Source: Cryptomeria japonica
Taxonomy: Eukaryota > Streptophyta > Pinopsida > Cupressales > Cupressaceae
Length of the DNA: 64,000 nt
Direction of reading: 5' to 3'
NCBI RefSeq assembly: GCF_030272615.1
Contig: NC_081406.1
Span: 245,017,218 to 245,081,217 of the forward strand
Shown: positions 1 through 17,850 of the stretch, piece after piece
Layout of the letters: every line of letters starts with the position of its first letter
Position numbering within the stretch: the first letter of the stretch is position 1
Translations under genes and position numbers: made by a program
The notes under the pieces: model-generated
Told to the model about the DNA's origin: nothing
What the model saw: the letters and a program-made list of their open reading frames with translations, nothing else
Database searches by the model: none

Positions 1-1613
1 CTATTTATCAAAAAAAAACAAAAAAAAACCAAGCAAAACCAAGCTCCAATCAAAATATTTCAAAAATATTATATTCCATACCTACCTTCCCAAAGTTCAA
101 CAAAATAAAATATATTTTCTACCTACAATAAACTTCCAGCCAATCAATTCCAAGGGCAGGTAAAATAAATTAAACCATTGACCTGGGGTGAAAATGACTT
201 TTAAATAAAAGAATACAAATTACCCCCTTTTAAATTACTTAATGCGTAAAATAATATTACCCAATAAATAAAATTCACTTCAACATTAAATAAATAATAA
301 ACAATTGAAGGCCAATATTAAATCAAAACTCCATGCACGACATAGACTCAGAAAGACACAGAAGGCTTTCAGCAAACCCAGAAATACAAATATTTCGCAC
401 AAACTATAGAATAAAACTTTACAACAAATTTATGTCTTCATATATTTCCTTCATCACTATACAAATTTTAGATTCATTTCCCCAAGCTCACACATTCAAT
501 CTACAGACACGGAGCATACAGGAAAACTGTAAAATAAAATATAAAAAGGTAGAATACATCTTCAACCTGCAACCTGTGTTATGGAAGAAGCTGAAGAAGA
601 GATTTCACCAGCCAAACCAAATCCAACCCAAGCTCCAGCCAAAATCCAAGAGAGAAGAAAACCAAAACCAAGAAGAAAACTTGCTGAAGAATTTTTTTTA
701 GAGGAATCAACCCCCGAAAACTTCACAGAAAAATAAATAAAAAGAAAAACATTAACCAAAAACCCTACCCTCAATCTCAACCAATCAAAATATTCCAATC
801 TATAATATATTTTACCAACCCTACCATATAATATAATTTTACCTCCCTTTTTAAATTCAACCAATAAGAGAAGAGGGTAGGTAAGGTAAATATAAATTAT
901 GCTTTTACAATTTGGTGGGAATGTTTTATCATTTTATTATTTATACAACCTACTTAATATAAAACTCAAACTAATAAATAAAACATGAGCCACAATTAAA
1001 TAAATTAAATGGGGAAATTAAATTAAATAAACCAAAGGCTCATAAATGAATTAATGAACTAGATAAACATTAAAAGCCAAATAAATATTAAACCATAGGT
1101 GATTAAATAAATAAATAAATACCAATAAAGGTTAAATTACAAACACATCATAAGCTAAACAATAAAAATTAAGTAAATATTAAATCATCATTAAAATAAA
1201 TAAACATTTAAATATCAAATAATCAAATAACCAAAAAAGAAAGAATCCAATAAATTAAATTAAATATTAGATAACCAAATAATCAAATCGCTATTAATCA
1301 AAATAATTAAAATAAACATCATTAATTATTTAATCTCGCATCAATAATCAAATAGTCAATCTCAACATAAAAGGAATAATTAGCCAATACTAACATACTC
1401 ACAACACAGAAGAAACCTAGCTTACTAACTACATGACTACTTGCGCCAAGACATTGACGACTCACAGTGAACAACTTAGATCTAGAGTATGTGAGGGTAA
1501 ATTGTGCCAACTCCGAACCACATACCATTGGGATTTAAAGACACTCTCAGACCTGTGGAGCCAGGTGGAGTCGATGTCTAGTACCTACAAATCCTGCATC
1601 CACAAAGCAACGA

Positions 1614-1655
<42 letters not shown>

Positions 1656-2078
1656 CAGACAAGGGTTAGAGAATCGCAACGACACATCCCGCTCACAATG
1701 AGTGATGTGGAATTGTCTCTATCCCGAAGAGAGTCATACAACAATCAAACACAAAATATGATCAACTCATCATAGATAATCATTAAATATGGTTAGTACA
1801 TAAAAACATCATCAAGTGCATGATTAGTATAGTTCATGATTATAGTAAGGCATGTAAAATTCATCAACACTTATGCTCATCAAAACACGTGATCAATATA
1901 ATCTTTCAATAATTAATCACATAATAAGTATATAGTGACTAATAAATCACACGATCAATAATGATAGTATCAACATCATATAAATCATCTGAAATAGCCT
2001 ATGCCCAATAATGCCTATCATGCATGAATTAAAAGTCAACTCTAGTCAAAACAAGTCAAGTCAAGGGTGGACACTACA
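1..2078 (-). mobile_element. Partial LTR (3' LTR) of a LARD-like LTR retrotransposon
   Basis: This segment matches 8348-10494 almost base for base, with a few substitutions and a shorter TA run. On the plus strand it ends in ...GGACACTACA at 2078, immediately followed by a polypyrimidine tract, so it is the 3' LTR of a minus-strand element whose outer part lies beyond the window start. No open frame of note is present; the short frames found here are AT-rich chance frames. Confidence 0.85.
1617..1654. repeat. (TA)n microsatellite in the LARD-like LTR
   Basis: A pure TA run of about 38 bp. The equivalent run in the other LTR copy (9956-10069) is about three times longer, and this accounts for most of the length difference between the two copies. 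Confidence 0.95.
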
Positions 2079-2091
2079 TCCTCCTCCCCTT
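2079..2091 (-). other. Polypurine tract of the LARD-like element
   Basis: Plus strand TCCTCCTCCCCTT, which reads AAGGGGAGGAGGA on the minus strand, directly abuts the LTR terminus at 2078. This is the expected position of the plus-strand priming site, and it fixes the element on the minus strand. Confidence 0.85.
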
Positions 2092-5000
2092 AGACTCAAC
2101 TTACTCCTGGAAGTCGTCAGAGTGAGGGTGAAAACTAGCACACATAAATCAAAAACTTCCTTTTAACACAAACACATTATAATATTTTCTAACTCCAATA
2201 AAGATAACAACAAATAAATTTCCTCTTTATGCTTCAATTATTCGAAATAAACATGTTACACAAGAGGTAAATGAAGCACCAATTGTTATTAATTATGATA
2301 TGTAAACTAATTTGTTAAAATACTTACAAGGGAACTTCATTTTAACCACACTTGCAATACAAAGTTCTACTTTCAATCACTGATTCAAACATCAATAAGA
2401 AGAAATCACTATATTTCGCACTAGTATTCATAATAATACTCCCTCAACATCTAGTTGCATGCAATAGAGAGAGAGATATATACATTTACATAATATCTTA
2501 CACATATGCACCTATTATATTATTGAACAAATCATGTCATAAGCCTAAATGAGTGAAATTTTCTTAGAACTAAGCTTCCTCAAATTAAATGTACTCAAGA
2601 CATCACACAATAACCAAGCATAAATAACCTATTTTTTTAAAAGAAAAAATTTCATGGCATTCAAATGTCCTAATTTCCACCATGCTTACTTTGCGCTACA
2701 CTTTATACAAACATTAGATGCAATCCTTATCCAATCAAATCATTCAAAGGTCATCCTTAATCCAGTATGTGTACACAAAGATTTGAAGGCAAGAAATCAA
2801 CAACTGCTTTTTATTTAACTATTCTATAATTTCAGACTTCACAATTCCAAGGCACTTCTATCTACTATAAACTTTTAGAAACTTACCAATAAAATTTATC
2901 TTATTAACACTTTGCATTTACTTAGCTAATAACAACATTATCTACTTGTTTTCTTAGTCTAGTGCACTTTTTCGCGATGTCCTCCCTCGCACACACTACC
3001 AGAGGTTCAAAATGAACATGATAGAGAGAACACTGGCTCAAGATATGGGCGAACAATACATAGACATTCAAAATGACCACCATAGACAACAAAAGAGGAG
3101 GTCAAAGGAAATGTCCTCAAATCAATTCATTAAATTAAAAGAAAAGAAAAGTTGCCAACGAAATCAATCAAGAAATTGAAGTGTGACAAGTGCCACCACA
3201 AGGGAAAATTAAAAGAAAGAAGAAATCAGTGGTCATCCAAAAGTAAATAAATCTCAAAAAAATACACATTAATCCTTACGACACATCACATAAATCATAA
3301 ATTAATTCAAGGCAAAATAAATGATTCATCCAACCCATATCACGAGGTGACCAACATTAGTCACACCAAAGGGAGTAACCACTACATAACATCCAAGGGT
3401 GAAATGCCTTGAATGTGTTAGAGAGTGCACGCCATATTTTAAGACTTTTATTTTAATTCGTATGTCTATATTCTTTTCATTATTTTTATGCAATTCAATA
3501 TTTTCAAAAATCTAGGCAATTATCCTTTATGAAAGTTGACATAGGTAGGAAGAGATAAAGCAACTATTCACTCACACATGCACAAGGAATATACTCATAC
3601 CATGACTAATGATCATGATATCTTATCTCTACCATGATTATACTCACCAAGTTATAACAAAAACAAAGGTTAGAGATTCAATTACTCACTTGATAGTAAA
3701 CTACAACGCGCATTATTTCCATTAATGCACAACTAATAACCTATAGAAGATTAGAAATTCCTTCATAAGGTCTTTAAGAAATTTAGTCAATCATATATTT
3801 AAACAAGAAAAATAGGTCTCGTTACAAAAGCCAAAGTTTAATATTAATTCTACTCTTACCAATAATAATATTATGACATACTTCTAGTTATCTAAGTTAA
3901 GAATATCTCAGTCCTACTTCCAAAACTTAGTTTTCTTTTCATCTAATACCACTTAAGTTACAAGAACACACACATCATTCTATTTAAAATCACTTCCTAT
4001 TATTACTTGATTACTATCATTCATAGACTATGTATTTTCAATATTTCAAGAAAAATTGGCATTTAGAATCCCAACACAATTCCATATAACTAATTATTAT
4101 TTTATCTCATTAGAATTCGCTAAGGAGGAACTTCTTAAAATTCAAATAAGGAAATGATATAGTAACCTTTCTTAATTTATCCATCTAGTTAAGAGACATA
4201 TTTATTCAATGCCACACAATTCGTACACAAAGCTAAAACTTTTATGTTGTGAAACCAAATAAAGACACAATGATATCATTTCAATTTCTACATATGCAAT
4301 GCACCAATCCTTGCTTCAATACACATATTTATCTCATTTTAGTTTCATGATGCATTTCCTAATTAAATGATGGGATATTCTATTTAATCAATTCTTCCCT
4401 TTAAAGAACAAGGATCATGAATGCAATACCTAAATTTTTGTCTCCAATGCAAATTAACTTCATCTAATCTTCCCTTTAGCGTTTACAAGTCATATTCATC
4501 ATTAATTATCCAATCCTTCTGCTTAATATCAATAACCCCCAATTATTTGAACCTTTAACCCCAAAGAGAGAAGAGGAAGGAAGGGATACTGCCACACAAA
4601 TCAATACACACAAATTTATGCAAACTTAGTTTGAATTTCCTAGTCATGCCAAATGCAGCTACCACTTTTAAAGGTATGCAATTTCAACTTCCATAAGATC
4701 TCCTACCAATACACTTGCAACTAGCAATCCCAAATCCTTTGATAGCTATGATTTCCTCAAACAATCTTTTATTACATACAAAATCACACATATACCAAAA
4801 TAACCAATAGTTCTATGGGGTAATCATTACATTACCAACTAACTTCCTTACATTTCACATAAGAGATTAAAATAAGGAAAAATGCATTCCAACTACTTTT
4901 ATTAAGCACCACATACAATTTCTTTGATTTTCACATCATGATCTATACTAAATTCTTCCTAAATGTATAATACAAACACTTCATCCTTCTATTCATAGGA

Positions 5001-5396
5001 AGATCAACATAATAAACTAATTTTATGATCGTCGCATTAGTTAAGAGGATATGCACATTCTTTTCTCATTCTACAACATAATTAATCATGTATAAGGAAA
5101 GAAACCCTAATCATTCAAGTAAGCACTAGAAATTTACAGAGAAAGTAAAAACATATAGAAACTTCTCTTATTCTAGAGACATACATATGGAATAAATACA
5201 CACTTTACTTAAAGCTATGATTCCTAAAAGGAATTAGAGAGAAACACAAGGCATAGATATCTAAGATTCCAAAAATTCCAATAACACTTCTTCTAGCACA
5301 AATCTCAAAGATTAACTTGATTGAAAGGAACATCAAGGCATATTCACAAGACTAATAGCAACATCCTTAACCAGAGATCCCAGTGTTGCAACATGG
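2092..5396 (-). mobile_element. Non-coding internal domain of the LARD-like element
   Basis: About 3.3 kb lies between the polypurine tract and the primer-binding site. No ORF longer than about 66 codons occurs and no gag, protease, RT, RNase H or integrase motif is visible in any frame. Its left half is repeated at 10508-12263 with high similarity. A long LTR plus an internal domain of roughly 3.5 kb without coding capacity is the layout described for LARD elements in Triticeae. Such elements are thought to borrow proteins from autonomous relatives; that this applies here is inference. Confidence 0.8.
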
Positions 5397-5408
5397 GCTC
5401 TGATACCA
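5397..5408 (-). other. Primer-binding site matching initiator-Met tRNA
   Basis: The plus strand reads GCTCTGATACCA, so the minus strand reads TGGTATCAGAGC, the classic plant retroelement site complementary to the 3' end of initiator methionine tRNA. It is separated by two bases (5409-5410) from the LTR terminus at 5411, the normal spacing. Confidence 0.92.
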
Positions 5409-5410
5409 AA

Positions 5411-10494
<5,084 letters not shown>

Positions 10495-10507
10495 TCCTCC
10501 CCCCCTT
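10495..10507 (-). other. Second polypurine tract (upstream element of the tandem pair)
   Basis: Plus strand TCCTCCCCCCCTT follows the LTR end at 10494 and corresponds to the tract at 2079-2091 with one extra transition. Confidence 0.82.
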
Positions 10508-12263
10508 AGACTTGACTTACTCCTGGAAGTCGTCAGAGTGAAGGTGAAAAATAGCACACATAAATCAAAAACTTCCTTTTAACACAAACACATTATAATA
10601 TTTTCTAACTCCAATAAAGATAACGACAAATAAATTTCCTCTTTATGCTTCAATTATTCGAAATAAACATGTTACACAAGAGGTAAATGAAGCACCAATT
10701 GTTATTAATTATGATATGTAAACTAATTTGTTAAAATACTTACAAGGGAACTTCATTTTAACCACACTTGCAATACAAAGTTCTACTTTCAATCACTGAT
10801 TCAAGCATCAATAAGAAGAAATCACTATATTTCGCACTAGTATTCATAATAATACCCCCTCATCATCTAGTTGCATGCAATAGAGAGAGAGATATATACA
10901 TTTACATAATATCTTACACATATGCACCTATTATATTATTGAACAAATCATGTCATAAGCCTAAATGAGTGAAATTTTCTTAGAACTAAGCTTCCTCAAA
11001 TTAAATGTACTCAAGACATCACACAATAACTAAGCATAAATAACCTATGTATTTAAAAGAAAAAATTTCATGGCATTCAAATGTCCTAATTTCCACCATG
11101 CTTACTTTGCGCTACACTTTATACAAACATTAGATGCAATCCTTATCTAATCAAATCATTTAAAGGTCATCCTTAATCCAATATGTGTACAAAAAGATTT
11201 GAAGGCAAGAAATCAGCAACTACTTTTTATTTAACTATTCTATAATTTCAAACTTCACAATTCCAAGGCACTTCTATCTACTATAAACTTTTAGAAACTT
11301 ACCAATAAAATTCATCTTATTAACACTTTTCATTTACTTAGCTAATAACAACATTATCTACTTGTTTTCTTAGTCTAGTGCACTTTTTCACGATGTCCTC
11401 CCTCGCACACACTACGAGAGGTTCAAATTGAACATGATAGAGACAACACTGGCTCAAGATATGGGCAAACAATACATAGACATTCAAAATGACCACCATA
11501 GACAACAAAAGAGGAGGTCAAAGGAAATATCCTCAAATCAATTCATAAAATTAAAAGAGAAGAAAAGTTGCTGGCGAAATCAATCAAGAAATTGAAGTGT
11601 GACAAGTGCCACCACAAGGGAAAATTAAAAGAAAGAAGAAATCAGTGGTCATCCAAAAGTAAATAAATCTCAAAAAAATACACATTAATCCTTACGACAC
11701 ATCACATAAATCATAAATTAATTCAAGGCAAAATAAACGATTCATCCAACCCATATCACGAGGTGACCAACATTAGTCACACCAAAGGGAGCAACCGCTA
11801 CACAACATCCAAGGGTGAAATGCCTTGAATGTGTTAGAGAGTGCACGCCGTATTTTAAGACTTTTATTTTAATTTGTATGTCTGTATTCTTTTCATTATT
11901 TTTATGCAATTGAATATTTTTGAAAATCTAGGCAATTATCCTTTATGAAAGTTGACATAGGTAGGAAGAGATAAAGCAACTACGCACTCACACATGCACA
12001 AGGAATAAGCTCATACCATGACTAATGATCAAGATATCTTATCTCTACCATGATTATACTCACCAAGTTATAATAGAAACAAATTTTATAGATTCAATTA
12101 CTCGCTTGATAGTAAACTACAACATGCATTATTTCCATTAATGCACAACTAATAACCTATAGAAGATTAGAAATTCCTTCATAAGGTCTTTAAGAAATTT
12201 AGTCAATCATATATTTAAACAAGAAAAAGAGGTCTCATTACAAAAGCCAAAGTTTAATATCAT
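10508..12263 (-). mobile_element. Truncated internal domain of a second LARD-like element
   Basis: Collinear with 2092 to about 3855 and highly similar throughout, including the AG/TA-rich stretch and the fragment around the TCCTCCCTCGCACACACTAC motif. Similarity stops at 12263, where an unrelated LTR begins, so the rest of this element, including its primer-binding site and 5' LTR, is missing. Confidence 0.85.
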
Positions 12264-13175
12264 TGATGGCAACTCTTCATGGTGATTCAATCTGGCAGTC
12301 ATGATTCATCCTATTTGGAAGATGAAGGTAACTGATAGGCAGTTAACTGGTAAAACAAGGTATTTCAATAATTTTTTGATCCAGAATGATTTCTGATGAT
12401 TGCGGTGTTTTTGGTAATTTTTTTTGTGATCTCAGTGATTGGGAAGACCTTTAGGAAGTGTGTGATTGTAATCTTTTGGTCGGGTTCTATGTTTTGTTCA
12501 AGATTGAAGCTGACTTGGAGCTACACGCTACACTTCTTGAAGCTGAATTGAAGGAGATTGCTTTTATGGTAAGACCAGATATATAAGATCGATTTGGCGA
12601 TTCATTTTTGATTTGTTAGAGTCATGTGATCTGTTTTGGTGTGATTGAGCGTAGTTTCACATGCGCACTTTGCTTTCAGACCAATTAGTAGCTGACTGAG
12701 ATAGAAACATAGTATTCAACAGAGCAGAGATAGTGAGAGATTCAACACTCAACTGGAACTCATTTTTACATAGTCAGATGCTAATTAAGAGTTCATTTCA
12801 TTATACTTTCTCATTGTAAACAAACTGTAAGTTAGTGAGACTTCCCCGAAGATTGTAGCCTTCTGGGCAACTATATTTAAGCAGTGAGCTCTAGGAAGTG
12901 TGCCTGAATGCAAGCACATTCCCCATCTATGTAATATTTATGTACTCCTGGCCGAAGTATATGAATATTGTGGGTTCCAGCCCCACCGTGGTTTTTCTCT
13001 TTCTAGGTTTCCACATAAAAATTCTGGTATTGTGGATTTGTGTATTTGTTGTCGCATGTTTATGATCTTTTCTATTGTGCATTGCTAACTGGTGGATAAA
13101 GAATAAATTTGTGGTTTTAACCTCCGGTAAATCACTAATTCACACCCCCCCTCTCAGTGATCTCTGATTCTAACA
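12264..13175 (+). mobile_element. Copia-type solo LTR
   Basis: About 912 bp running from TGATGGC to TTCTAACA. The 3' part has the typical plant Copia LTR layout: a TATA-like stretch (around 12868), a run containing TCACACCCCCCCTCTCAG, then TCTAACA. No primer-binding site follows at 13176 and no polypurine tract precedes 12264, so it is a solo or doubly truncated LTR on the plus strand. The five bases on either side do not match, so no target duplication was found. Confidence 0.7.
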
Positions 13176-16146
13176 TTGCTCCATACACTGTCAATGAATG
13201 TTCTTTATGCCTTTTGACAAGAAAAATGAAAATCACTATGCCACTGTGGTTGGTGGTTATCATTATTTTGATGATCTATGCATGGGACATAACTATTATG
13301 TGCTATTGAATGTGACTGCTACATTACTGTGTGTTTTGCATCACTGTCATTCATTGCTACTGTAGGTCATGTGCCTCTACTATCCTTTTCATTTATAATA
13401 GTGACAGTGTCATTGCAGTAGCTATACTTATTCATTTACCTTTGCATCAACAAGATTGTTGTATTCTTGACAAGCATTGTTGCTATGGGCTACTATTAAT
13501 GAGGTCTTTGATGCCATATTGTTACATAGCTCTCTTAACTCTTAGGGTTGCTCCATGTTCTAATGATGTGTATAATCCGAGAAATCTAATTGTTACACAT
13601 TATTTGATCGGTCAAAAACAATAGTTGTGTTGATCACTAGATGCATTCACTGTGACATGGAGTTTCATAAAGTTGTTATGTGTCCTTTACGAAGTTGATC
13701 TCAGTCCTTGGTATCACTGTTAATTTCAAACTTGGACTACACTTGTTATTTCTATCACATGTTGCTCCAAGATGTGCCTTAAGTTTCTAGGCCAAGCTAT
13801 CTGAATGTACTTATGACTGTGACAATATGTGCACTACCACTCAATGCTAATGGTTGCATCCACTGATGTATTTTGTAAAACTGTGATATTTTCATTTTGA
13901 CTATTGTCATAATGATTTTGATGAACTTGTATTGTTCTTCATGTGATCTGTCAACATCATAGCATGCTCTCTGAAGCTCTATATTTTTGGATACTTAAGA
14001 TGCTCTCTTGTACATTATTGTCTTGGTTACCATCACATATCATAGATGCTCTTCTAATAGTGAATGCATGAATGTTCTTGCTCTTCCATGTGCCAATGAA
14101 TGTATTGTGACCTTTTGTGTATTAGCATAGTTGATGATCATTGATTATAGATGTTTGAAACTTTTGGGGACTATTGTCTCTTTTCTTCATTGATATTTTG
14201 ACTATATATAAGCCTTTCTTGTGATCTAGCACACTATTGTTAAAGAATGCTGCTATAAGTCTGATGTAACCCTCTTGTTCTATCATTGTTGACTGTAAGA
14301 CTACTTTCTTGTATTATATTACCATGGCTTTGATTGAAGATTGTCAACTGTCTTTATATAAGCTTTGCTTGTGATCGAGCACACTATTGTTAAAGACTGT
14401 TGCTATAAGTCTGATCTAGCCCTCTTGGTCTGTCATTGTTCACTGTAAGACTACTTTCTTGTATTATATTACTATGGCTTTGATTGAAGATTGTCAACTA
14501 TCTTTTAACTATAGTTGTACTTGCCATCATGACTATTATAAGTAGTATCTTACAAGTTTGTCCTTGAAGCTGGTTTGTTAATGAATCTCTTATCATTCTT
14601 AGGGAGACTATTTTGTCTCTTCTATGTGTGATGATTGTACTTACTACCCTAAGGTACTGCTACAAATTGGGCATTCTTGTTGTAGGATCTTCAGTGACTG
14701 TGACTTTTGTAATTGTGCACAATGACTGTAATGATATGGCTTGAATGCTTTTCATTAATATGCCTTTGCAAAGAAACAAGGGTAAGATTATCCTCTTGAA
14801 GTGCATTGCTCTTTCAATTATGGCTTCTTCTGGAGGTTGTCCTTGTCACTTTACTATTAAAATAATTGTTTATCTAACCCTTTACCTTTCGTGAGTTGTA
14901 ACAACATGCATTATTGTAGTCTTTAAATGATTAGATGACTGTGTTAATGCCTTTTGTACTATGCACTGTCAGTATTTACTCCTCACTGTACTGTTACAAT
15001 CCTTATTTGCACCCTTGGGATAGTGTTGTTGTATGGAAGACTACTCATGAAGATGAATGGACTATTCTTTTATTTGTTTTGATCATGGTAACTCTGATTA
15101 TCAAGAGACGGTATTAGTATCATTGGTAAAGATTAGAACTTTTACATCTGTCAACTATGGCATCCTTTAAACTATTTTGATGATAATGAATGCATGTATA
15201 GTTATCATGCATGGCTTCTACAATTACACATCTTTATTATGAACTGCTATCACTGTCATGCTTTCAAATGTCTCAAATTTTACATGCTCCTTTTGTCTGC
15301 CCAAGCTACATAGGTCTATAAATATCTCCATTATGTCTTTATGACTATTACTAAGATAGGTGTTTGACTGTTTTCAAACTGTCATGGGGTACTTGGACTA
15401 TCATAATGATCCATCCCTTATATTTTGTGTGTTGTACTTGTTACCTGTTGTACCTTTGCTTGATTATTTTATCTATACTTAATCTGCTTTTGAGGGATGT
15501 GAAAGCTACTATTCTTATTGTTTTATAATGTAATGATATGTCACTTTTTACTATGAGATAGTCACTCTTAACAATTAATTGCCTTGAATACTAATCTTCA
15601 ATGATGGATGCAGAGTTCTGTTTATTGCTCATGAAAACTAAGAAACCCTAGTCCTTCTAAGAACTCACATGTTGTTTTTACTCACATGATGGCTCTGGTC
15701 ACTTGTTGACTAGTGAGTGCTATCAAGTTCATGTTGTATATACTCCCATTAGATGGCAATTTGTACTATCATTGAGTGACGGTATATGGGACTATGGCTT
15801 GATGTACTCACTATTTGATAACTAGTTAATGTCACCCTGTGAGTGACGACTTGTATGTTGAGCTCAACCCTTGTGGGAGCCCATTTTAACCCACATACTT
15901 GATAGTTATGAAATGAAAACCTATTTCTGCACATGAAACAAACAAATTAGATAAAACATGGTACTTGTTGCTATTTCATGGCACCTCCTCTGGGTTGATT
16001 CCTTTGCTTCTGAATCTGATATCCTGACAGTTGTAGACATATATTTTGGTATTCTTATGCAGATAGATTATGTATTTTGATGAGTTTGAGTGTGAAAGTA
16101 TGTTTATCCTCATTGCTGTAACATATTTTTTTTAAATCTCTTGCAG
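13176..16146 (+). other. T-rich intron-like stretch, no ORF supported
   Basis: About 3 kb, strongly T-rich on the plus strand, with no coherent reading frame and no retroelement motif that I can recognise. Plant introns are U-rich, and the stretch ends in a plausible acceptor (TTTTAAATCTCTTGCAG, ending 16146) in front of a short open segment. I therefore read it as a possible plus-strand intron. The donor is not identifiable; the upstream end runs into the Copia solo LTR. Confidence 0.35.
14205..14504 (+). repeat. 150-bp direct tandem duplication
   Basis: Two adjacent units (14205-14354 and 14355-14504), each starting TATATAAGC and containing GATTGAAGATTGTCAACT near the end. They differ by roughly a dozen substitutions and show no length change. 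The unit resembles nothing else in the window. Confidence 0.85.
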
Positions 16147-16293
16147 GTACTGATGGGGTGGGAGCGAGAGAAACCAAAGATGGAAAAGTAGATGAAGATC
16201 CAACTACTCCTTCAAGCTCAGGCTTGTCATTCCAGGCAATGATGGGTCACCTTACTGTCATTCTCATTCTTTCATTTGTTTATATAGTTTAGT
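16147..16293 (+). CDS. Candidate terminal exon of an unknown host gene
   Basis: After the CTTGCAG acceptor the frame starting at 16147 stays open for 48 codons and ends in TAG. The peptide begins hydrophilic and charged (GTDGVGARETKDG), passes a small-residue cluster (PTTPSSSG) and ends in an uncharged hydrophobic tail (HLTVILILSFVYIV) right at the C terminus. That pattern fits either a GPI-anchor signal or a tail anchor; I do not recognise the protein. The following 200 bp are T-rich and could be a 3' UTR. No upstream exon is visible, because the presumed intron runs into mobile DNA. A chance open segment of this length is possible, so confidence is low. Confidence 0.25.
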
Positions 16294-16819
16294 TGTGTAA
16301 TTGTATGAGAATGTATGTCTATAGCTTAGCCAGCTATTCCCACGGCTTGTGTGGGACACCTTACACCAGCAATATTTTGGTGTTATTTGCTTGAAATACT
16401 TGCATATGTGAAATGAACTTCAACTTTCAAAACATGATGTACACAATGAAGAAACTTTTTGAAAAAAAAATTGTACCTTTCTTCAAATGCAATGTGTAAG
16501 GCCTGTAATAGGCCACCAAATTTAGGTGTAGCGAAATTTGGTAATAGTTACCTGTTATTTCAAAAAAAAGTTGTTGTAACAAGATTTACCTTGGTCCTTC
16601 AAACAGTTCATTACATCTATACTTTGAAAATATTTCAATGATTTTAGGTCATACTAGGCAAGATAAAACAATCAAACCTGAAGACATTCTCAAAGAAAGG
16701 AAAATATCCCACTCTTTCCAAATGAATCATTTAATCTAGGCACCTTCAAAGGATGGTCAGTACAACGTCAACCAAGGATATAAATCATTGAGCACAAGAA
16801 AGGGACCTTTCTTAGATTA
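16294..16819. other. Unannotated stretch after the candidate exon
   Basis: AT-rich sequence with no supported ORF or element terminus. The first 150 bp might be a 3' untranslated region if the candidate exon is real. Confidence 0.4.
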
Positions 16820-17850
16820 TTGGCCACATAAATTATGTTGTAATTCAAACTGCCTTTGAAAAGCTAGGGCCTTCACATGGTTATCTCTACAAAATAAAAT
16901 TCTTACTAGTAATAGACTACTAAAAAACTAGACATCACTTAGACTTTTAATTGTACTCTATGACAAATTCCCTAAATATTTGAATCATTTTCTATTAAAT
17001 TATTCCTTTGTAAAGAGGTGTTAGAAATAGTTTTTAATAAAACTAAATTGGAGTGCTCCTTTGCCTCACTCACTTGTGAGTTTTTTCCCATGTTGGACCC
17101 TTCTTTTTAGAAACCAAATTTCCTCTTATATTTGGGTGATATCACCATCTCTTTTGATTTAGAATGTATGGCTTGAGATGAATAATACAATTTTCAAAAA
17201 AGAGTCAAGAAGCCAAGATGATTTTATCTCAAAACTAGAGATTCCAATCAACAAAATAGTCATGGCTCACATCTCCAAAGTAAGGCCTTCTCATTTTCCC
17301 TTCTTTTACTAGGATGTACAAATACTTAACAAGTAGGAACTTCATTCTCCTCCCATTATTAGGAGCTTTCAATGTCCTCAAAAGATGGATAGAAATAAGG
17401 TAAAATAGATCTCCACACTTCTTCAATTGATCAAACTCAACCTTGATGAGGCCTCCCAAGACAACCCTATATTATCTAGCATTAGATGTGTTCTTCAAGA
17501 TTAAGGTGATTACATCTTTAAAAAAAATACTCCCAAGTTCAAACAATCAAGTGGAGCCTCAAGCCTTGGTCGAAGGCCTTCATTTAGAAAATTATCATAA
17601 TGGAAGGTGATTCTCTTAACCTCATGTCAAACAAAATAATCTCACCAACTGGAAGACTACTTATGTTCTTCACAATGCCTAGAACATCCTAGAGAAATTC
17701 AAAACATATCAAATGCAACATTATTTTAAAGAAGGGAATGGTCTCGCAGATAGTCTAGCAAATTTGGCATGTGATCAGTCAAAATCTCTTCAAGAATTTC
17801 AATCCTCACAAATTTTAAATTTTCCACACATTAATGCCATTGTGAGATGA
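16820..17850 (+). pseudogene. Decayed LINE 3' part: zf-RVT and RNase H remnants
   Basis: Pieced together over several frames, this stretch shows the end of a plant L1-type ORF2. Near 16855-16920 the peptide KARAFTWLSLQNKILTSNRL matches the zinc-binding region that follows the RT. Near 17450-17850 an RNase H domain is visible in order: ASQDNPILSSIRCVLQD, then QALVEGL, then EGDSLN, then KEGNGLADSLANLA, covering the conserved acidic positions. Many stops and frameshifts interrupt it. RNase H lies C-terminal to RT in plant LINEs, so this copy is separate from the RT fragment starting at 18412. Confidence 0.7.

Noticed and set aside
13331-13624. 97-codon ORF in the T-rich stretch
   Set aside because: Composition-driven (Cys/Tyr/Leu from T-rich codons), no motif, in a probable intron.
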